A DNA stretch of 7,749 bases from an uncultured Verrucomicrobiota bacterium (GTDB lineage: Bacteria; Verrucomicrobiota; Verrucomicrobiia; Chthoniobacterales; SZAS-18), in NCBI GenBank assembly GCA_937873255.1, contig CALMVM010000356.1, positions 13,028 to 20,776 of the forward strand, read 5' to 3'. Both the position numbers and the translations under genes were made by a program. Within the stretch, counting starts at the first letter, position 1, and every line of letters begins with the position of its first letter. Shown here piece after piece: positions 1 through 5,195 of this stretch. The notes under the pieces are model-generated. The model saw only the letters and a program-made list of their open reading frames with translations. It had not been told where the DNA came from and ran no database searches.

Positions 1-1222
1 TGTGCACCCCTGCCCAAATCGCCCAGGCGATGAATCCGCTGACGTGCATGAAGTTCAAATCACCGACCGCCCGGTTGCGCCCGATGGTCGCCAGTGTGCC
101 CTTGTCCCAATAGTGGAACTTCATCGGCTGGCCGCCCGCCAGTGTTTCGAGGATGCTGCGCGCGGCGTGGCGGCCCATTTGCATGGCCGTGGGGCTGACA
201 CCGGGCAGCGGCTTGCCCGTCTGGTGCGAGAAATTCGCCAGGTCGCCGATCACCTGCACTTCGGGATGGCCCGGGATGGTGAGGTCCTCGTTGACCACCA
301 CGCGACCGGCCTTGTCGACCGGCGCGCCGAGCGTCTTTCCCAACGGGGAGGCCGCGTTGCCCGCCGCCCAGATCACCGTGCGCGCCGGCAGGAACTGGCC
401 GCCCTTCACCTCGACGCCCTCGGTGGTGACGTTGGTGACCGTGAGTCCCTCGTGGACCTCGACGCCGATTTGTTCGAGCTGCTTTTTGCCGCTGACCGAC
501 AGGTCCGGCGCGAACCCGCCAAGGATGCGCGGGCCGCCCTCGATGATCATGACTTTCGCGCGCGCCGAGTTGATGCAACGGAAGTCGCGCGTCATCGTGT
601 GCCGGGCGATTTCGCTGATGGCCCCCGCCATCTCGACCCCCGTCGGTCCGCCGCCGACGATCACGAATGTCATCGCCGCGTCGCGCTCGGCCTGGTCGAC
701 GGCTTTCTCGGCGATCTCGAAGGCGGTCAGCATGCGTTTGCGGATCTCGATGGCGTCCGCCAAGTTCTTCAAGCCGGGGGCAAATTTCTCCCATTCGTCG
801 TGCCCGAAATAACTGTGCCGCGCCCCGGTGGCCAAGATCAGGAAATCGTACGGCACGACGAGGTCCTCGGTGATGACCTTGCGCGCATCCACGTCCACGC
901 GCCGCACCTCGGAGAGGATCACCTCGACGTTCGTCTGCTTGCGGAAGATCTCGCGCAGGGGCCGGGCGATGTTGTTGGTGGACAGTCCGCCGGTGGCTAC
1001 CTGATAGAGCAACGGCTGGAAAAGATGGTGATTGCTGCGGTCGATGAGAATGACATCGACCTCCTCGCCCTTGAACTTCTTGACGGCTTCCATGCCCGCG
1101 AAGCCTCCGCCGACGACCACCACCCGCGAGCGGCTGGACGGTGCCCGGCTGACCGGCGTGGTCGAGGCCGGTTTCAGGACGGGCGGGGCGGCGGTGGGAG
1201 TATCGGCGGTGGCGGTGCTCAT
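1..1222 (-). CDS. ndh: Type II NADH:quinone oxidoreductase (NDH-2), 3' end missing
   Basis: This is a single-subunit flavoprotein that passes electrons from NADH to membrane quinone without pumping ions. The 407 visible residues, read from the reverse complement, show an FAD-binding Rossmann motif VVVVGGGFAG (34-43), the family signature FQPLLYQVATGGLS (68-81), ATGARHSYFG (131-140), an NAD-binding motif VIVGGGPTGVEMAG (187-200), the second FAD motif VQVIGDLA (322-329) and the quinone-side helix PTAMQMGRHAAR (344-355). A hydrophobic stretch (SGFIAWAIWAGVH, 395-407) begins the C-terminal membrane-anchor region, and the gene runs off the window there. Before the Rossmann fold lies a low-complexity Ala/Pro/Thr/Ser leader of about 33 residues, longer than usual. 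The start at 1222 is preferred; an in-frame ATG at 1264 is possible but overlaps the best promoter -10 candidate. Neither start has a good Shine-Dalgarno. The gene is divergent from the nuo cluster. The family assignment is secure; the exact start is not. Confidence 0.95.
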   Translation of the reverse strand, partial: MSTATADTPTAAPPVLKPASTTPVSRAPSSRSRVVVVGGGFAGMEAVKKFKGEEVDVILIDRSNHHLFQPLLYQVATGGLSTNNIARPLREIFRKQTNVEVILSEVRRVDVDARKVITEDLVVPYDFLILATGARHSYFGHDEWEKFAPGLKNLADAIEIRKRMLTAFEIAEKAVDQAERDAAMTFVIVGGGPTGVEMAGAISEIARHTMTRDFRCINSARAKVMIIEGGPRILGGFAPDLSVSGKKQLEQIGVEVHEGLTVTNVTTEGVEVKGGQFLPARTVIWAAGNAASPLGKTLGAPVDKAGRVVVNEDLTIPGHPEVQVIGDLANFSHQTGKPLPGVSPTAMQMGRHAARSILETLAGGQPMKFHYWDKGTLATIGRNRAVGDLNFMHVSGFIAWAIWAGVH

Positions 1223-1262
1223 GGGATGCGGATGGACCGAGCGAAGATGCCTGCGGCGAAAC

Positions 1263-1291
1263 ATTTTCCCGCATGGCGGCGCGGCGGGCAA
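1263..1291 (-). promoter_or_regulatory. Candidate sigma70-type promoter for ndh
   Basis: On the minus strand, TTGCCC (1291-1286) and GAAAAT (1268-1263) each match 4 of 6 bases of the -35 and -10 consensus and are separated by 17 bp. Transcription would start near 1256, leaving a leader of roughly 35 nt before the ATG at 1222. The Rex-like palindrome lies 8 bp upstream of the -35 box. Both boxes are weak matches, and the call rests on spacing and position only. Confidence 0.3.
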
Positions 1292-1299
1292 GGGGGCGC

Positions 1300-1317
1300 T
1301 TGTGAAATATTTCACAA
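1300..1317. promoter_or_regulatory. Probable Rex (redox repressor) operator, perfect 18-bp palindrome
   Basis: TTGTGAAATATTTCACAA is a perfect inverted repeat and an AT-rich island in a very GC-rich stretch. It matches the known Rex operator consensus TTGTGAA-N4-TTCACAA in every specified position. Rex is a Rossmann-fold repressor that leaves DNA when NADH rises relative to NAD+, and in Gram-positive bacteria it controls NADH dehydrogenase and cytochrome bd genes. Here the site lies 77 bp upstream of the ndh start and 98 bp upstream of the nuoD start, so it could control either or both divergent NADH dehydrogenases. The inner TGTGA-N6-TCACA also fits the CRP consensus, so a Crp/Fnr-family regulator is the main alternative. 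No regulator gene is in the window. Confidence 0.72.
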
Positions 1318-1324
1318 TTCGCGC

Positions 1325-1355
1325 TTGCGCCAGCGCCGGGAGAGAAACTAAGTAT
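1325..1355 (+). promoter_or_regulatory. Weak candidate promoter for the nuo cluster
   Basis: The region between the palindrome and nuoD must hold the cluster's promoter if transcription starts here. The best pair I can see is TTGCGC (1325-1330) and AAGTAT (1350-1355) with a 19-bp spacer; both match the consensus poorly. The palindrome would lie just upstream of, and close to, the -35 box. The next 60 bp show no Shine-Dalgarno sequence before the nuoD ATG. Treat the position as a guess. Confidence 0.18.
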
Positions 1356-1415
1356 GGAGAGCCGTCTTGTCGTGGACCGTTCGCTCTCGGCTTCCCCGGA
1401 TTTTCCGCCCTTCAC

Positions 1416-2675
1416 ATGGCCCCACGCATTCAAGAAATCGAAGCGCCCGACACGCTGGCGCGCACGCACGCCTCGCTGGGCAGTTTGCGCGAGACGACCG
1501 ACGACAAGATCGGCGAGAAGATGATCCTGAACATGGGTCCGTCGCACCCGGCGACCCATGGCGTCCTGCGGATCGTGCTCGAACTCGACGGCGAGATCAT
1601 CACCAAGGCCACGCCCGACCTCGGCTACCTGCACCGCGGCGACGAGAAGATCGCCGAGAACATGCAGTACAACCAGTTCATCCCGTACACGGATCGGCTG
1701 GACTACCTCGCCCCGCTGGCGAACAACGTGGCGTACGCGCTGGCCGTCGAGAAGCTCATGGGCTGGGAGTTGCCCCCGCGCGGCAAGGCGCTGCGGGTGA
1801 TCTGCTGCGAGATCGCGCGGATTTCGGCGCACCTGCTCGGGCTCGGGGCGTTTGCGATGGATACGGGGGCGATGACGGTGTTCCTGTACACCTTCACCGA
1901 GCGCGAGAAGCTCTATAATCTCATCGAGCAATTGACCGGGGCGCGTTTCACGACGAGCTACACCCGGGTCGGCGGACAGGTGCGCGATTTGCCGGACACG
2001 TTCGTGGGGCAATTGCGCGCTTTCCTGAAGCAGTTCATCCCGAACCTTCAGGAGATCGATAACCTGCTCACCCGCAACCGCATTTTCGTGGACCGCACGC
2101 GCGAGGTGGGCGTCATCTCCAAGGAAATGGCGATTGGCTTTGGTCTGTCCGGGCCGAATCTGCGCGGCTCGGGCGTCGATCACGACCTGCGCAAGAAGCA
2201 TCCTTACCTCGACTACGAGAAGTACGATTTCGAGGTCGCCATCGGCACAACCGGGGATTGTTACGACCGCTACCTCGTGCGGCTGGAGGAGATGCGCCAG
2301 AGCGTGCACATCCTCGAACAGGTCCTCGACAAGATGCCTGACGGACCGATTAACGTCGTGGACGGCAAGAACATCCTGCCGCCCAAGCAGAGCGTGCTCA
2401 TGAAAATGGAGGAACTCATCCACCATTTCATTGTGGTGACGGAGGGGATCGACGCGCCGCCGGGCGAGATTTATTTCGGCGCGGAGAACCCCAAGGGAGA
2501 ACTCGGCTTTTACATCAATAGCCGTGGCGGCGGCGTGCCGCACCGGCTCAAAATCCGCGCCCCCTCCTTCGTGAACCTGAGCATTCTCCCGACGATCCTG
2601 CCCGGCCACATGATGAGCGACGTGGTCGCCATCCTGGGCAGCCTGGATTTCGTGATGGGCGAAGCCGACCGCTGA
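1416..2675 (+). CDS. nuoD: NADH-quinone oxidoreductase subunit D (NuoD, 49-kDa subunit)
   Basis: NuoD is the 49-kDa-type subunit of complex I. It sits at the junction of peripheral and membrane arms and forms, with NuoB and NuoH, the cavity where quinone is reduced. The 419-residue protein has normal length and is evolved from a NiFe-hydrogenase large subunit. Visible landmarks are MGPSHPATHGVLR (40-52), LGYLHRGDEKIAE (69-81) and YTDRLDYL (91-98). His48 and Tyr97 have the same spacing (49) as the quinone-headgroup residues His38 and Tyr87 of Thermus Nqo4. The end, GSLDFVMGEADR, is the usual NuoD C-terminus. The ATG at 1416 is chosen because it gives a typical N-terminus of about 35 residues before the conserved core; a start at the ATG at 1521 is less likely. 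There is no Shine-Dalgarno. No NuoC domain is fused to it, and no nuoABC lies upstream. Confidence 0.97.
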   Translation: MAPRIQEIEAPDTLARTHASLGSLRETTDDKIGEKMILNMGPSHPATHGVLRIVLELDGEIITKATPDLGYLHRGDEKIAENMQYNQFIPYTDRLDYLAPLANNVAYALAVEKLMGWELPPRGKALRVICCEIARISAHLLGLGAFAMDTGAMTVFLYTFTEREKLYNLIEQLTGARFTTSYTRVGGQVRDLPDTFVGQLRAFLKQFIPNLQEIDNLLTRNRIFVDRTREVGVISKEMAIGFGLSGPNLRGSGVDHDLRKKHPYLDYEKYDFEVAIGTTGDCYDRYLVRLEEMRQSVHILEQVLDKMPDGPINVVDGKNILPPKQSVLMKMEELIHHFIVVTEGIDAPPGEIYFGAENPKGELGFYINSRGGGVPHRLKIRAPSFVNLSILPTILPGHMMSDVVAILGSLDFVMGEADR

Positions 2676-2740
2676 TTTCCAATTACCGGACCCACTTTCA
2701 GGAAACCCCAAATACCCCGATCCCACCGCAGTATCCGCTT

Positions 2741-3127
2741 ATGAAAAACCGCTTTCTCCCCCTCCTCGGCTGCGCCGTCCTTGGCCTCGCCGTGACCGTC
2801 GGCACCACCGCTTGCGACAAGCAGGGCAACGAAAAAGTCACCGCGTCGGGCAACACCAAGATCACTCCGGCCAACGTCGCCAAGATGAGCAAGGGAATGC
2901 AGCGCTCCCAGGTCGTCGCGCTTTTCGGCCAGCCCACGACGCCGGGCGACGTCAAGGAATTCGGAATCTTCAAGAAACAGACTTCGACCTGGGTCGAGGG
3001 AAAGGAGTCCCTCTCCGTCACGTATAAGAACGACGAGGTGGAGGAATTCACGAGCACCGTCGGTTCCACGACTTCGACCTCCACCACGAACGGGGACTCG
3101 ACCAAGACGACCACGAAGTCGGAATAA
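2741..3127 (+). CDS. Putative small lipoprotein, BamE/SmpA-like or DUF3862-like fold
   Basis: This gene encodes a 128-residue protein with a signal peptide: MKNR, then a hydrophobic stretch, then a lipobox-like TTAC with the lipidation cysteine at residue 25. The mature protein would be anchored in a membrane facing the periplasm. Residues 41-66 (ITPANVAKM, then SKGMQRSQVVALFGQPT) resemble the helix-helix-turn 'G(M/S)..xxV...xG.P' pattern of BamE/SmpA, BLIP-like and DUF3862 proteins. It is followed by strands at TSTWVEGK and LSVTYKNDEVEEF (81-103), which also fits that fold. A Ser/Thr-rich low-complexity tail (104-128) ends the protein. Its function is unknown. It is 65 bp after nuoD and 30 bp before nuoE with no terminator, so it is probably co-transcribed. 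It may assist complex I assembly or just be a passenger; the sequence does not decide. No Shine-Dalgarno is seen. Confidence 0.8.
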   Translation: MKNRFLPLLGCAVLGLAVTVGTTACDKQGNEKVTASGNTKITPANVAKMSKGMQRSQVVALFGQPTTPGDVKEFGIFKKQTSTWVEGKESLSVTYKNDEVEEFTSTVGSTTSTSTTNGDSTKTTTKSE

Positions 3128-3144
3128 CATCCGAACCGCCTTTT

Positions 3145-3150
3145 GAGGAG
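3145..3150 (+). promoter_or_regulatory. Ribosome binding site deciding the nuoE start
   Basis: GAGGAG lies 7 nt before the ATG at 3158 and is the only clear Shine-Dalgarno in the window. It excludes the in-frame TTG at 3143, which lies upstream of it and overlaps the region. Confidence 0.75.
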
Positions 3151-3157
3151 CCTGCTG

Positions 3158-3655
3158 ATGGAAATCCCCGCCGAGTTGGAAGCCAGGATCGACGAGACGA
3201 TCACGCACTACCCCGTTTCCAAACGGAGCGCCGTGCTGCCGCTGCTTCACCTCTTGCAGGAGCATTTCGGCTACATCAGCCCCGAAACGGCGAATTGGGT
3301 GGCGGCCAAACTCGACCTCCAACCCATCAACGTGTTGGAGGTCGTGACCTTTTACCCGATGTTCCGCGCGGCCCCTCCCGGACGGCACCACATCCGGGTG
3401 TGCCGGACGCTGTCGTGCGCGATGGCGGGTTCGTACCGGCTGTTGGACGACCTCTGCCAGATGGCGAAGATCGAGCGTCCCAAGCACGCCGGGCACGGCA
3501 CGCCGTTCACGGTCGGCGAGGATGGGCGGTTCAGCATCGAGTTCGTCGAGTGCCTGGCCAGCTGCGGCACCGCGCCGGTGTGCATGGTCAACGACGATTT
3601 CTACGAGGGAGTCAACAAGGAAGCGGCGGCGCAAATCCTGGAGAAATACCAGTAA
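3158..3655 (+). CDS. nuoE: NADH-quinone oxidoreductase subunit E (NuoE, 24-kDa subunit)
   Basis: NuoE is the thioredoxin-fold [2Fe-2S] protein of the NADH-oxidising module of complex I and carries cluster N1a next to the FMN of NuoF. The 165-residue protein has normal length. The N-terminal helical part (about 1-75) contains the typical LPLLHLLQEHFGYIS (28-41) and LEVVTFYPMF (60-69). The four cluster ligands are present in the canonical spacing: Cys82 and Cys87 (CRTLSC), then Cys132 and Cys136 (CLASC), followed by GTAPVCMVNDDFYE. The ATG at 3158 is supported by a Shine-Dalgarno GAGGAG 7 nt upstream. The stop is separated from the nuoF ATG by only 4 nt, so translational coupling of NuoE and NuoF is likely, as expected for two subunits that form one module. 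Confidence 0.97.
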   Translation: MEIPAELEARIDETITHYPVSKRSAVLPLLHLLQEHFGYISPETANWVAAKLDLQPINVLEVVTFYPMFRAAPPGRHHIRVCRTLSCAMAGSYRLLDDLCQMAKIERPKHAGHGTPFTVGEDGRFSIEFVECLASCGTAPVCMVNDDFYEGVNKEAAAQILEKYQ

Positions 3656-3659
3656 CCCC

Positions 3660-5159
3660 ATGGTCTCCCTGATCAAACAACCCCACGCCCGCGAGCGGCG
3701 GATGATCTTCAAAAACGTGGATCGTCCCGGTTGGAAGACCGACATCGACACGTACCTCGAAGACGGCGGCTACGAGGAATTGAAGAAGGCGCTCACAATG
3801 AGCCAGCCGGACGTGGTCAACGAGGTCAAGGCCAGCGGCCTGCGTGGACGCGGCGGCGCGGGTTTCCCGTGCGGCGTGAAGTGGGGCTTCATCAAGCAGG
3901 ACGGCCCGAAGCCGATCTACTTGATTTGCAACGCCGACGAATCCGAGCCCGGCACGTTCAAGGATCGCTACATCATCCACCAGGACCCGCACCAACTCAT
4001 CGAGGGGATGGTGATCTCTTGCTACGCGGTCAACGCGCGTCTAGCTTACATCTACATTCGCGGCGAGTACCCCGAGGGCGCGAAGATTCTGGAGCGCGCT
4101 CTGGCCGAAGCCCGCGAGCGCGGCTTCCTCGGCAAGAACATCCTCGGCAGCGGTTTCGACTGCGAAATCTACGTCCATCGTGGCGCGGGCGCGTACATCT
4201 GCGGCGAGGAGACCGGCCTCATCGAATCGCTCGAAGGCAAACGCCCCTACCCGCGCATCAAGCCGCCGTATTTCCCGGCCGTGCTGGGTCTGTACCAGTG
4301 CCCGACCATCGTCAACAACGTCGAGACGCTCTGCCACGTGAAGCACATCGTGCGCATGGGTGGCGCGGAATACGCGAAGATCGGCCGGCCCAACAACACG
4401 GGCACGCGCATCCTTTGCGTGAGCGGTGACGTGCAGAAGCCCGGTTACTTCGAGGTGGAGGTAGGCTCGCTCACGATGGGCGAACTCCTCTACGACATCT
4501 GCGGCGGCCCGAAGGAAGGACGCAAATTCAAGGCGATCATCCCCGGCGGCAGCAGCGCGAAGGTCCTGCGCGCCGACGAGAAGTACAAGATCAAGGAAAA
4601 GGGCACGGACGGCGCGATGGTCGATAAGGAGATCACGTTCGACCAGATTCCGATGGACTTCGACACGCTGGCGGCTGTCGGGTCGATGGCGGGTTCGGGC
4701 GGCGTGATCGTCATGGACGACTCGCGCGACATGGTCGAGACGCTCGCCAACATCAACGAGTTCTACGCGCACGAAAGCTGCGGCCAATGCACCCCCTGCC
4801 GCGAGGGTTCGCTGTGGATGCAGAAGATCACCCGCCGGATGGTCAGCGGCGAGGGCGCGAAGCAAGACCCCGCTGTCCTCAAGAGTGTCGCCGATAATAT
4901 CGCCGGCAAGACGATCTGTGCGTTCGGCGAGGCGTGCGCGTGGCCGACGCAGAGCTTCGTGGGCAAGTTCCGCGAGGAATTCGACGCCAAGGCGCAGAAG
5001 AACGTGACCCCGCGCGAGGTATCCGACGGCGTGGCGTTGCGCGAAGGCCGACCGGTGCTCGTGCACGATCACGAAGTCGCGGCGGCGTCTCCCGGCGGCG
5101 TGCCGAAGCCCGACGCGCCGTGGGAGTTGTCCAACGACAGCAAGGCCGGCCACGTTTGA
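3660..5159 (+). CDS. nuoF: NADH-quinone oxidoreductase subunit F (NuoF, 51-kDa, NADH/FMN subunit)
   Basis: NuoF oxidises NADH, holds FMN and passes electrons to cluster N3. The Gly-rich nucleotide site GLRGRGGAGFP (60-70), NADESEPGTFKDR (91-103), and GAGAYICGEETGLIESLEGKR (175-195 region) are all intact. The N3 [4Fe-4S] ligands are Cys374, Cys377 and Cys380 (CGQCTPC) and Cys420 (ICAFGEA). At 499 residues it is longer than the usual 430-450. The extra length comes from a charged, Lys-rich insertion at about 305-330, between IPGGSSAKVL and PMDFDTLAA, and a C-terminal extension of about 50 residues (about 446-499) rich in Pro, Asp and Ala. The start at 3660, 4 nt after nuoE, has no Shine-Dalgarno; the in-frame ATG at 3702 (MIFKNVDRPGW) is an alternative that removes 14 residues. 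It lies between its module partners nuoE and nuoG. Confidence 0.97.
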   Translation: MVSLIKQPHARERRMIFKNVDRPGWKTDIDTYLEDGGYEELKKALTMSQPDVVNEVKASGLRGRGGAGFPCGVKWGFIKQDGPKPIYLICNADESEPGTFKDRYIIHQDPHQLIEGMVISCYAVNARLAYIYIRGEYPEGAKILERALAEARERGFLGKNILGSGFDCEIYVHRGAGAYICGEETGLIESLEGKRPYPRIKPPYFPAVLGLYQCPTIVNNVETLCHVKHIVRMGGAEYAKIGRPNNTGTRILCVSGDVQKPGYFEVEVGSLTMGELLYDICGGPKEGRKFKAIIPGGSSAKVLRADEKYKIKEKGTDGAMVDKEITFDQIPMDFDTLAAVGSMAGSGGVIVMDDSRDMVETLANINEFYAHESCGQCTPCREGSLWMQKITRRMVSGEGAKQDPAVLKSVADNIAGKTICAFGEACAWPTQSFVGKFREEFDAKAQKNVTPREVSDGVALREGRPVLVHDHEVAAASPGGVPKPDAPWELSNDSKAGHV

Positions 5160-5195
5160 GGCGGCCCGAGTTTTCCTGACCGCATCGCAAGAACT

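Noticed and set aside
1300..1317. CRP-type site reading of the palindrome (TGTGA-N6-TCACA)
   Set aside because: The match is real, but the outer TT/AA and the TTCACAA arms fit Rex at full length, and the flanking genes fit an NADH-sensing regulator better. Kept only as an alternative.
1354..1524. Short open frame starting at the ATG at 1354, between the palindrome and nuoD
   Set aside because: It overlaps the nuoD start region in another frame, gives an Arg-rich product with no features, and is best explained by chance.
60..2726. Very long open frame on the minus strand (888 codons) spanning ndh and nuoD
   Set aside because: It is a GC-rich shadow: its product is Arg/His/Gly-rich with no recognisable domain, and it overlaps two securely identified genes in other frames.
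2980..3080. 11-bp direct repeat GACTTCGACCT within the lipoprotein gene (2980 and 3070)
   Set aside because: The copies are in coding sequence for Thr/Ser-rich segments, occur only twice and are not regularly spaced.
3069..3121. Inverted repeat CGACTTCG / CGAAGTCG near the end of the lipoprotein gene as a terminator
   Set aside because: The arms are only 8 bp with a loop of about 37 nt and no T-run, and both lie inside the Ser/Thr-rich coding tail where repeated codons generate such matches.
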